The notes below the pieces were generated by a model, which was given only the letters and a program-made list of their open reading frames with translations, had not been told where the DNA came from and ran no database searches. This document shows, piece by piece, positions 21,973 through 28,546 of a DNA stretch of 28,546 nt (the stretch's first letter is position 1; the number at the start of each line of letters is the position of its first letter). The translations under genes and the position numbers were made by a program. Origin of the DNA: Faecalibacterium sp. CAG:74 (lineage in GTDB: Bacteria; Bacillota; Clostridia; Christensenellales; Aristaeellaceae); contig FR899903.1 of assembly GCA_000437595.1 (NCBI GenBank), positions 23,668 through 52,213 of the forward strand, read 5' to 3'.

Positions 21973-22935
21973 TTATTGCAATTGCGCGAAATAGGCTCGG
22001 CAGTCATCCGCATCGTGCGCAATCTGCGCGCGCAGTGTCTCGATGCTATCGAACTTCTGCTCCGGGCGCATGAATTTCAGGAATGTCAGCCGGACATTCC
22101 GCCCGTACAGCGAGAGGAACTCATCCAGCACATGCGCTTCCACCGTGACGTGCCCTTCCGGCAGCGTCGGATGCCGCCCGACGTTCACCACCGCCGGGAA
22201 AATGCCGCCGCTCGTTTCCAGATAACAGGCATACACGCCGAACGCGGGCAGCGCCTTGTGCGGCGGGATGGTGATGTTCGCCGTCGGGAAGCCGATGGTG
22301 CGCCCGACCTGCTTGCCCTCTTCAACGCGCCCCGCAATGCTGTAGCCGCGGCCGAGCAGGTTGTTGACCTCGTGCATATCGCCCTGCGCAAGCAAGCGGC
22401 GGATGCGCGTGGAAGATACCGTTTCGCCGTCAATCACGACTTCCGGCACAATCACCGTGCGGAAACCGTGCTTCTTGCCGTACTCCTTGAGCATCTGTCC
22501 ATTGCCTTTGCCGCCCGCGCCGAAGGTGAAATTAAAACCGCACACAATCACAACCGGTGCGTACACCTCCACCAGTTCCGCCATAAAGTCCTCCGGCGAC
22601 TGATTGGCGCGCGCCCGTGTAAACGTCGTCACGCACAGCCCATCCACACCGAAGGACTGCATGACTGCTGCCTTTTCCGGCAGCGTCGTCAGCATCACCG
22701 GTTCTTTCTCCGGCGCAAGCACATGCAGCGGGTGCGGCTGGAAGGGGCAGACCGCCAGCGGATACACCATCAGCGGGTGCGGCTGGAAGGTGCAGACCGC
22801 CAGCGGATACACCATCTCCTGCGCCAGCTCGTCTCCGCGCATCAGCAGCGCCTGATGGCCGCGGTGCACGCCGTCAAACATCCCCAGCACCAGCACGCAG
22901 GGGTTCAGGCGCTTCGGGTCACGGATGATTCGCAT
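21973..22935 (-). CDS. ribF: Riboflavin kinase / FAD synthetase (with an in-frame 15-aa duplication)
   Basis: Phosphorylates riboflavin to FMN and adenylates it to FAD. The N-terminal FAD synthetase domain has LGMFDGVHRGHQ (17-28), the PHP segment, and 'SSTRIRRLLAQGD'. The C-terminal flavokinase domain has GRTIGFPTANI and 'VTVEAHVLDE'. Residues 41-55 (MVYPLAVCTFQPHPL) are repeated almost exactly at 56-70, differing at one residue, because of a 45-bp tandem duplication. The normal protein would be about 305 aa. The extra unit lies in the nucleotide-binding fold and may be an assembly error. Its start overlaps the end of truB by 17 nt, a common gene pair. Confidence 0.94.
   Translation of the reverse strand: MRIIRDPKRLNPCVLVLGMFDGVHRGHQALLMRGDELAQEMVYPLAVCTFQPHPLMVYPLAVCPFQPHPLHVLAPEKEPVMLTTLPEKAAVMQSFGVDGLCVTTFTRARANQSPEDFMAELVEVYAPVVIVCGFNFTFGAGGKGNGQMLKEYGKKHGFRTVIVPEVVIDGETVSSTRIRRLLAQGDMHEVNNLLGRGYSIAGRVEEGKQVGRTIGFPTANITIPPHKALPAFGVYACYLETSGGIFPAVVNVGRHPTLPEGHVTVEAHVLDEFLSLYGRNVRLTFLKFMRPEQKFDSIETLRAQIAHDADDCRAYFAQLQ
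22726..22815. repeat. 45-bp tandem duplication in ribF
   Basis: Copies at 22726-22770 and 22771-22815 differ at a single base. In frame, it duplicates 15 residues around the conserved QPHP motif. Confidence 0.92.
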
Positions 22936-23839
22936 TGTTCTCCTCCTTCTCCGGCGGAAGCAGGCATTTCCAGACGAGGAATTCCCCTTCCCGCGCCGCC
23001 ATCCCCCAGAATTCGTCCCGCAGATACACGCGTGTGACCTGCCCTTCCGGCAGCGCCAATACGCCGGGCAGCTTCTTCGCGGGCAGCTTCACGCCGTTGC
23101 ACACCTGCTTGCGCAGCCATTCCGGCGCATCCGCACGCGGCATGTGCTGGATGCCGTAATCCAGCGGCAGCAGGTGACTTTGCAGCGTCCCCTGTGCCTG
23201 ATACGCTGCTGCTTCCTCCATCGTCATCGCGCTGTCCAGCGTGAACACGCCGCTCTGCGCGCGCAGCAGGAAGCGCATATGCGCCGGGCAGCCCGTCAGC
23301 TTCCCCAAATCGTCGCAGATGGAGCGGATATACGTCCCACGCCCGCAGCGAATCGTCATGCGAACGCCGTGGTCGGGCGTTTCCTCGTGCAATTCGATGG
23401 ATTCCACATGCACGATACGCACGGGGGCTTCGACATCCTCGCCATCGCGGGCGCGTTCGTAGAGGGGCTTGCCGTCCTGCTTGATGGCGCTGAAGATACT
23501 GGGGCGCTGCTCAATGTCGCCGACAAGGTGCTCCGCCGCTTCCTGCACGGCGGAAAAATCAGGATAATTCTCCCCCGTTGCGATGATTCTGCCCGTCGCG
23601 TCCTGCGTATCCGTCGCCGCGCCGAACGCGCACTCCGCCACATACGTTTTTTCCTTATCCACCAGATAGTCGAACAGCCGCGCCGCCCGCCCAATCATGA
23701 TGGGCAGCACGCCCGCCGCTTCGGGGTCAAGCGTCCCGGCGTGACCGACGCGCTTTTCGCCCGTCATGCGGCGGACATACCCTACGACGGCGGCACTGGT
23801 CATTCCCGGCGGTTTGAGGATATTCAGAAAGCCATTCAT
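22919..23839 (-). CDS. truB: tRNA pseudouridine-55 synthase
   Basis: Makes pseudouridine at position 55 in the T-loop of tRNAs. The 306-aa protein starts MNGFLNILKPPGMTSAAVVG, the usual TruB motif, and has catalytic Asp38 in GHAGTLDPEAAGVLP, 'KTYVAECAFGAATDTQDATG', and RCGRGTYIRSICDDLG. The C-terminal part (about 240-300) is the small TruB-C/PUA-like region. It overlaps rbfA by 4 nt (ATGA) and ribF by 17 nt, indicating one translationally coupled rbfA-truB-ribF message. The DHH phosphoesterase gene often found between rbfA and truB in Clostridia is absent. Confidence 0.95.
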   Translation of the reverse strand: MNGFLNILKPPGMTSAAVVGYVRRMTGEKRVGHAGTLDPEAAGVLPIMIGRAARLFDYLVDKEKTYVAECAFGAATDTQDATGRIIATGENYPDFSAVQEAAEHLVGDIEQRPSIFSAIKQDGKPLYERARDGEDVEAPVRIVHVESIELHEETPDHGVRMTIRCGRGTYIRSICDDLGKLTGCPAHMRFLLRAQSGVFTLDSAMTMEEAAAYQAQGTLQSHLLPLDYGIQHMPRADAPEWLRKQVCNGVKLPAKKLPGVLALPEGQVTRVYLRDEFWGMAAREGEFLVWKCLLPPEKEENNANHP

Positions 23840-24231
23840 GCTTCGGGTTCTTCCTCGTTGGCCGCCGCTTCCGGCTGATTTTCGCTCTGGTTCTTCTGCG
23901 CCTGCGCCAGCACCTGCGCGATATGCACGCCATAGGCGATATTCTGGTCACTGACGAACTGGATTTCCGGCGCATAGCGGATGACCATCTGCTTGCCAAG
24001 CTCATGGCGGACAAAGCCCGCCGCGCTCCTCAGCGCCTTCATCAGCGGCTCGCGCTTATCGTCCTCCAGCACGGAGACATAAATTTTAGCATAGCGAAGG
24101 TCGCGGGTGACTTCGGCGCGGGTGATGGAGAATGTGCCGGTCACGCGGGGGTCGCTGACCTCGTCGCGGATGATGCGGTCCACCTCGCGGCGGACTTCCT
24201 CGGAAATGCGTTCAATACGCTGATAGCTCAT
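23836..24231 (-). CDS. rbfA: Ribosome-binding factor A
   Basis: A KH-type protein that binds immature 30S subunits and helps 16S rRNA 5'-end processing. The 131-aa protein reads YQRIERISEEVRREVDRIIR, then VSDPRVTGTFSITRAEVTRD and 'LRYAKIYVSVL', the RbfA signature, with 'GFVRHELGKQMVIRYAPEIQF' later. The last 25 residues form an acidic Gln/Glu/Ala-rich tail. AGGAGG precedes the ATG at 24231. It is separated from infB by over 580 bp of terminator and repeat DNA, whereas in many Firmicutes the two genes are nearly adjacent. Confidence 0.94.
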   Translation of the reverse strand: MSYQRIERISEEVRREVDRIIRDEVSDPRVTGTFSITRAEVTRDLRYAKIYVSVLEDDKREPLMKALRSAAGFVRHELGKQMVIRYAPEIQFVSDQNIAYGVHIAQVLAQAQKNQSENQPEAAANEEEPEA

Positions 24232-24746
24232 GATTTCCTCCTGATGGGATGGTTAGAAAGAGAAAAGAAAAACTTTCGGGATAGATTTGTTTGGAAAGTG
24301 CGTCCAAGCCGGGTAGCCAGTCAATGGGTGTCGAGAGGGGCTTTGCCCCTTCGCAGGGTCAAGGGACAGCGTCCCTTGTGGGGTTTGGGGCAACGCCCCA
24401 ACTGTTCCGCGTCAAACCTATTCAAAGGGAGAAGTCAAGCAAAGTCGCGGCAGCGAAGCGTCCCGCGCCCAAACTTCGCGCGTCCTCAGACGCGCCCCCA
24501 AGCTGCTCTTTCCAGCGTCTATGCTGTGTCGCGCAGATGGCGCGACCGAACTGCTTGTCTTTCAGACATGGCTGCTTGTTTCCGCAAGCAGGGATTTCGC
24601 GCCTGCGGGCGCGAGTCGAGGGCTTTGCGGTCGCCCCCGACACCCCTTCGCAGCGCTCACCCATGCGGCTTGACTTTTATCGCAACATTAGTTTGCGCAT
24701 CTGCCGATGCAATCATGCCCTGCCGCAATGGATTGGCGGATGTTTG
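24232..24746. repeat. Intergenic hairpin-repeat block between infB and rbfA
   Basis: No gene is supported here. In order: AGGGGC/GCCCCT (24336-24350), CAAGGGAC/GTCCCTTG (24360-24378), TTGGGGC/GCCCCAA (24385-24401), a CTGCTTG/CAAGCAG hairpin (24571-24590), the 20-bp word at 24587-24606 also found at 21863, and GAGGGCTTTGCGGTCGCCC near 24615-24635, also found at 11908 with one change. Arms differ between copies but stay complementary, which points to selection on or generation of hairpins. No clear rbfA promoter was found. Confidence 0.8.
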
Positions 24747-24791
24747 AAAAAAGGGGCAGGGAAAGCCAAATGGAACTGACTTTGCCCTGCC
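24747..24791 (-). terminator. Intrinsic terminator of infB
   Basis: On the minus strand GGCAGGGCAAAG pairs with CTTTCCCTGCC (one bulge) around a loop of about 14 nt, followed by CCTTTTTT. It begins 23 bp after the infB stop and would end the rnpM-ylxQ-infB transcript before rbfA. Confidence 0.88.
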
Positions 24792-24813
24792 TCCTGCGTT
24801 GCGCAAAATGGAA

Positions 24814-27810
24814 TTAGCGCGGGATTTCCTCCATGATGAAGCACTCGACGACATCGCCTTCCTTGATGTCGTTGTGCCCTTCCAGACTCATGCCACACTC
24901 GAAGCCAGCCGCCATTTCCTTGACGTCTTCCTTGTAGTGCTTCAGGCTGCTCAGCTTGCCCTCGAACACGACAACATTGTCGCGCAGCAGGCGAACCTGC
25001 GCATTGCGCTGCACCTTGCCGTCGGTAACGTAGCAGCCGGCGATAACGCCCGCGCCCGTAATCTTGAACACATTGCGCACCTCGGCATGGCCCAGCAGCA
25101 CCTCGCGGTACTCCGGCGCAAGCAGGCCCTTCATGGCCAGCTCCATGTCCTCAATCGCCTTGTAGATGACGGTGTACAGGCGCACATCCACCTTTTCGCG
25201 CTCCGCCGCTTCCCGCGCGGACGCATCCGGGCGGATGTTGAAGCCGATGATGATGGCGTTGAACGCGCTGGCAAGGTTCACGTCGTCCTTGGTGATGGCG
25301 CCCGCCGCGCTGTGCAGCACATGCACCTTCACTTCGTCGCTGCTCAGCTTCTCCATTGCCTGCTTGACAGCTTCGACAGAGCCCTGCACGTCCGCCTTGA
25401 TAATCAGGTTCAATGTCGTCTGCTTGCCGGATTCCATGTTCGAGAACATGTTCTCCAAGCTAACCTTCGCCATCGTCGCCTCGCGGGATGCCTTGACCTT
25501 CGCCTTGCGTTCCTCCGCGACCTGACGGGACAGACGGTCGTCGCCGACAGCCTGCATCTCGTCGCCCGCAGACGGCACTTCGTCGAAGCCCATGATTTCC
25601 ACAGGCGTGGACGGACCGGCTTCCTTGACCTTCTCACCGCGGTCGTTAATCAGCGCACGGACGCGGCCGCTCGCCAGACCCGCAATGATGTTGTCGCCCA
25701 CATGCAGCGTACCGTTCTGCATCAGCACAGTCGCCAGCGGGCCGCGCGCCTTGTCCAGCTTCGCCTCGATGATAACGCCGCGACCCAGACGGTTCGGGTT
25801 TGCGCGCAGTTCCATCGTATCCGCCTGCAGCAGAATCATTTCGAGCAGTTCATCGACGCCCTCGCCAGTCTTGGCGGAAACGGGGCACATAATCGTGTCG
25901 CCGCCCCAGTCCTCGCAGACGATGCCGTACTTCGTCAGGTCAGTCTTGACGCGCTCCGGATCGGCTTCCGGCTTATCCATCTTGTTAATCGCCACGATAA
26001 TCGGCACATTCGCCGCCTTCGCGTGGTTGATGGCTTCAATGGTCTGCGGCATGACCGAGTCATCCGCCGCGACAACCAGAATCGCAATGTCCGTCGCCTG
26101 TGCGCCGCGGGCACGCATCGCCGTGAAGGCTTCGTGACCGGGGGTATCGAGGAACGTGATATCGCGGCCGTTCATCTTGACCGTGTATGCGCCAATATGC
26201 TGGGTGATGCCGCCCGCTTCGCCCGCCGTGACGCGGCTATTGCGGATGTAGTCCAGCAGGGACGTCTTGCCATGGTCGACGTGGCCCATGATGGTCACGA
26301 CCGGCGGACGCGGCTGGAGGTTCTCCTCGCTGTCGTCGAAGTTCTCGGCGGTCAGCTGATCCTCCGCGGTCACTTCCGGCTTCTTTTCCAGCGTGATGTC
26401 AAAATCCGCGCAGACAAGCGACGCGGTATCGAAGTCAATCTCGCTGTTGATGGTCGCCATGTTGCCCAGCAGGAAGAGCTTCTTGATAATCTCCGCGCTG
26501 GTCTTGCCGATCTTTTCGCACAGGTCGCGCACAACAATCGTGTCGCCGCTCATGTAGGCGTGTTCAATCTTAATCGGCGCCATCATCTGCTGTGCGGACG
26601 GCTTTTTCATGCGGCTGCGCTTGCCGCCGCGCACCACGTCGTCATCATATCCGCTGTAACCCGCATCGCGGCTGAGCTGCTTGCGGTTGCGCGCCACATG
26701 CTCCGGGTCATGCTGACGGACGTAGTTTTTCTTGTTCGGGTCGTAGTTGGAGACGCGCTCCTTGCCCATTGCGGGCGCCATATCCGGCACAGCCGGCTTC
26801 GGGCGATTCATGCCCACGCCAGCCGGACGGCCCGTGCCGCCCTGCGGACGCGCCTGGAAGCCAGCGCCCCCTTGTGGACGAGCGCCCTGCGGACGCGCCA
26901 CAAACGCGCCGTTTCCACCCGGACGAGGCTGGAACGAGCCATTGCCGGGGCGATTCTGCTGCCCTTGCTGCGGACGCGCCACAAACGCGCCGTTTCCGCC
27001 CGGGCGCGGCTGCCCCTGCTGCGGACGCGCGATAAACGCACCGTTTCCGCCCGAACGAGGCTGTCCCTGCTGCGGGCGGTTGCCCTGCGCCCCCTGCTGT
27101 CCCTGCGGACGGGGCTGCTGCGGCCGCGGCGGACGGATGACATTCGGTGCCAATCCGACCGGCTTGGGCGGCAGCGCCTGACCCGGCCGGGAGATAATCT
27201 GACCAATCGCGGGCTTCTTGGGCGCTTCGGGCTTGGGCTCTGCCTTGGTTTCGGGCTTCTGCACGCTCTTGGGCGCTTCTGCCTTCGCTTCGGGCTTGGT
27301 TTCCACCTTCGGCGCGGGCTTCTGCTCGCTCTTGGGCGCTTCCGCCTTCACTTCGGGCTTGGCTTCCGCCTTCGGGGCGGGCTTCTGTTCGCTCTTGGGC
27401 GCTTCCGCCTTCGCTTCGGGCTTGGTTTCCACCTTCGGCGCGGGCTTCTGCTCGCTCTTGGGCGCTTCCGCCTTCGCTTCCTGCTTCGGGGCAGACTTAG
27501 CTTCCTGCTTTTCCGCCCTTTCCGCCTTTTCCGCCTTTTCCGCTTCCTGCCGCGCCGCATTCACCGCTGCCTGCTCATCCACGTCGAGCATGACATACGC
27601 CTTGGAGTGGTCAGAGAGACGCTTCTCCTCCTCGGCGCGCTTTTCCTGCTCCGCTTTCGCATTCAATGACTTGATAAATCCGTTCTCCAGCGCACGGAGA
27701 GACTTTGCCAGTCCGTCTGCGCTCTGACGCACGCGGGATGCGTCATCGCGCACCTTCGCCGCGTCCGTGGTTAAATCCTTGATGGCATCCTTCAGCTTCA
27801 CTTTCGTCAT
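24814..27810 (-). CDS. infB: Translation initiation factor IF-2
   Basis: A GTPase that brings initiator fMet-tRNA to the 30S subunit and promotes 50S joining. The 998-aa protein has a coiled N-terminus (1-105), a 21-residue repeat region (113-196), a Pro/Gly/Gln-rich region with GGNGAFVARPQ repeats (254-308), an IF2-N module around 415-475, and the G domain with GHVDHGKT (509-516), DTPGHEAF, NKMDKPEADP and SAKTGEG, then domains II-IV ending FECGMSLEGHNDIKEGDVVE. The long disordered N-terminus is typical in kind but unusually repetitive. The start overlaps the ylxQ stop as ATGA, with only a weak GGGGGTG upstream, so translation is probably coupled. Confidence 0.96.
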   Translation of the reverse strand: MTKVKLKDAIKDLTTDAAKVRDDASRVRQSADGLAKSLRALENGFIKSLNAKAEQEKRAEEEKRLSDHSKAYVMLDVDEQAAVNAARQEAEKAEKAERAEKQEAKSAPKQEAKAEAPKSEQKPAPKVETKPEAKAEAPKSEQKPAPKAEAKPEVKAEAPKSEQKPAPKVETKPEAKAEAPKSVQKPETKAEPKPEAPKKPAIGQIISRPGQALPPKPVGLAPNVIRPPRPQQPRPQGQQGAQGNRPQQGQPRSGGNGAFIARPQQGQPRPGGNGAFVARPQQGQQNRPGNGSFQPRPGGNGAFVARPQGARPQGGAGFQARPQGGTGRPAGVGMNRPKPAVPDMAPAMGKERVSNYDPNKKNYVRQHDPEHVARNRKQLSRDAGYSGYDDDVVRGGKRSRMKKPSAQQMMAPIKIEHAYMSGDTIVVRDLCEKIGKTSAEIIKKLFLLGNMATINSEIDFDTASLVCADFDITLEKKPEVTAEDQLTAENFDDSEENLQPRPPVVTIMGHVDHGKTSLLDYIRNSRVTAGEAGGITQHIGAYTVKMNGRDITFLDTPGHEAFTAMRARGAQATDIAILVVAADDSVMPQTIEAINHAKAANVPIIVAINKMDKPEADPERVKTDLTKYGIVCEDWGGDTIMCPVSAKTGEGVDELLEMILLQADTMELRANPNRLGRGVIIEAKLDKARGPLATVLMQNGTLHVGDNIIAGLASGRVRALINDRGEKVKEAGPSTPVEIMGFDEVPSAGDEMQAVGDDRLSRQVAEERKAKVKASREATMAKVSLENMFSNMESGKQTTLNLIIKADVQGSVEAVKQAMEKLSSDEVKVHVLHSAAGAITKDDVNLASAFNAIIIGFNIRPDASAREAAEREKVDVRLYTVIYKAIEDMELAMKGLLAPEYREVLLGHAEVRNVFKITGAGVIAGCYVTDGKVQRNAQVRLLRDNVVVFEGKLSSLKHYKEDVKEMAAGFECGMSLEGHNDIKEGDVVECFIMEEIPR
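26887..27051 (-). repeat. Gly/Pro/Gln-rich repeats within IF-2
   Basis: Codes for three spaced copies of GGNGAF-(V/I)-ARPQ with intervening QGQ-RP segments (residues 254-308). This low-complexity linker lies between the Lys/Pro/Glu repeats and the folded part of IF-2. Confidence 0.8.
27223..27474 (-). repeat. 63-bp tandem repeats in the IF-2 N-terminus
   Basis: Four tandem units of a 21-residue sequence (KAEAPKSEQKPAPKVETKPE plus Ala) at residues 113-196. The first three are nearly identical and the fourth has diverged. Such exact DNA repeats can gain or lose units. Confidence 0.88.
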
Positions 27811-28175
27811 TCGACGCTTGCACCCCCGCCATGATTTTCCGATTTCATCTGTTGCCCGTGCTCTTCTTTGCCTTCAACGGGAAGGTTCTGCCTGATCTGC
27901 TCTGCCAGCCCGCCCGGCGCGACGGCCATTGCCACGCCCGACCGCCCGGTTGCATCCTGAAGCAGTCCCCGCGGCAGCAGCGCCATCTGCACCCCTGCAT
28001 TGTCGCAGACACCGCGGTATTTATCCTGAGTGGCTTTTGACGCGCCGCTGTCCAGCAGCAGCACGGCGCATCCTCCGCCACGAATGCTTTTCAGGCAGCC
28101 ATCTTCACCGAAGGTCGCCTGTCGTGCGCGAACGCACAGTCCCATCAGCCCGCGCAGTTTCGTTTCCCTATCCAT
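27807..28175 (-). CDS. ylxQ: L7Ae-like ribosomal protein (YlxQ family)
   Basis: A 122-aa protein with the bacterial L7Ae/L30e-like fold, an RNA-binding protein of kink-turn type encoded in nusA-infB operons. The pattern 'LRGLMGLCVRARQATFGEDG' followed by 'CAVLLLDSGASKATQDKYRGVCDNAGVQM' matches YlxQ, with strand-helix alternation and the family Gly near residue 13-25. The C-terminal 25 residues are Gln/Glu/Gly-rich and variable. It lies between rnpM (5-nt gap) and infB (4-nt overlap), the conserved order. GGAGG is about 14 nt before the ATG. Its exact RNA target is not known from sequence. Confidence 0.85.
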   Translation of the reverse strand: MDRETKLRGLMGLCVRARQATFGEDGCLKSIRGGGCAVLLLDSGASKATQDKYRGVCDNAGVQMALLPRGLLQDATGRSGVAMAVAPGGLAEQIRQNLPVEGKEEHGQQMKSENHGGGASVE

Positions 28176-28180
28176 TGGCG

Positions 28181-28477
28181 TCAGTTTTCCTCCGCTTCTG
28201 TCTGGGATTGGGACAGCTGCGCCAGCTCCTGCCGCAGGGCTTCCGCCACGTCGTCAGTGAGCTGCACTTCCAGCTGACGTTCCAGCTGTTTCTGCCGGAT
28301 GGCGCGCATCAGGCAGCTTTCCTGTCGGCATACATACGCGCCTCTGCCGGGCTTTTTGCCGCCCGGATCCATGGACACGGTGCCGTCCGGTGCGCGGACA
28401 ACGCGGATGAGTTCGCGTTTAGGCTTGCTCTCCCGGCATCCGACGCACATGCGCATCGGGATTTTCTTCGGCTTCAT
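28181..28477 (-). CDS. rnpM: RnpM / YlxR (DUF448) RNA-binding protein
   Basis: A 98-aa protein of the YlxR family. RnpM from Bacillus subtilis binds RNase P RNA and lowers its activity. The signature is clear: MCVGCRESKPKRELIRVVR, then GKKPGRGAYVCRQESCLMRA. Usual members are about 90 aa; the C-terminal extra is Gln/Glu-rich. The ATG at 28477 is preferred over an in-frame TTG directly before it because AAAAGGAG then has 5-nt spacing. The family sits between nusA and ylxQ, so nusA should lie just past the window end. Confidence 0.9.
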   Translation of the reverse strand: MKPKKIPMRMCVGCRESKPKRELIRVVRAPDGTVSMDPGGKKPGRGAYVCRQESCLMRAIRQKQLERQLEVQLTDDVAEALRQELAQLSQSQTEAEEN

Positions 28478-28480
28478 CAA

Positions 28481-28546
28481 GGCTCCTTTTGGCGATTGCC
28501 GCTTGGGTCAACCGCCGAATCTCGTTTCCTGCTGCTCCCTAAGGTA
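28481..28546 (-). other. Window edge, probably the 3' end of nusA or the nusA-rnpM gap
   Basis: Only 66 bp. One minus-strand frame reads YLREQQETRFGG then stops near 28511; another stays open and stops with a TGA overlapping the rnpM start. Either could be the C-terminus of nusA, which is expected here by gene order. The sequence alone cannot decide. Confidence 0.3.

Noticed and set aside
24799..27669. 956-codon plus-strand reading frame opposite infB
   Set aside because: The plus-strand frame is open only because of the codon bias and repeats of infB; its composition is Arg/His/Leu-rich without motifs, and IF-2 on the minus strand is unmistakable.

Overview
The window looks like a chromosomal segment of a GC-rich, low-complexity-tolerant Firmicute of the Clostridia type. 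The support is strong AGGAGG Shine-Dalgarno sites, sigma-A promoters with 17-bp spacers, a nusA-side rnpM/ylxQ/infB/rbfA/truB/ribF cluster, CsoR/CopA copper control, LuxS, and VanW and DUF815 proteins. No phage, plasmid, transposase, CRISPR array, rRNA or tRNA was seen. The exact genus cannot be told from the sequence alone, and the lineage is an inference.

Layout. (1) 1-4.7 kb, minus strand: three Sec-exported proteins (a VanW-domain protein, a 693-aa solute-binding-like protein and a lipocalin-like protein) plus a 30-aa signal-peptide-like microprotein not previously obvious. (2) 4.7-7.83 kb, minus strand: a cluster of DnaA boxes, a terminator, copA and csoR, preceded by a near-consensus promoter whose spacer and downstream flank carry two CsoR-type operators. 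(3) 8.16-18.5 kb, plus strand: a complete branched-chain amino acid block, ilvB-ilvN-ilvC-ilvD-leuA-leuC-leuD-leuB. It is preceded by a promoter, a 43-codon Leu/Val/Ile-rich leader ORF and an intrinsic terminator, which together look like a ribosome-mediated attenuator; no T-box motif was seen. (4) 18.5-21.8 kb: a DUF815 ATPase directly behind leuB, converging on a luxS-phosphoesterase pair, then pcp divergent from luxS. (5) 21.9-28.5 kb, minus strand: rnpM-ylxQ-infB, a repeat-filled gap, then rbfA-truB-ribF (translation initiation, ribosome maturation, tRNA pseudouridylation and flavin cofactors).

How the parts work together. IlvB/N, IlvC and IlvD convert pyruvate or 2-oxobutyrate to the 2-oxo acid precursors of valine and isoleucine. 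LeuA, LeuCD and LeuB divert 2-oxoisovalerate to leucine. CsoR senses Cu(I) and releases the csoR-copA promoter so that CopA can export copper.

Structure beyond genes. A family of covarying short hairpins fills several gaps (11.8-12.2, 19.84-19.96, 21.86 and 24.3-24.6 kb) and has supplied the C-terminal tail of the DUF815 protein. A 76-nt near-perfect palindrome sits immediately before the ilvD ribosome-binding site and has a decayed relative inside the 30-aa microprotein gene. Three sequence oddities look more like assembly errors than biology: a 41-bp imperfect tandem duplication that frameshifts copA, a 45-bp one in ribF, and a G10-C9-G7 homopolymer insert in leuA.
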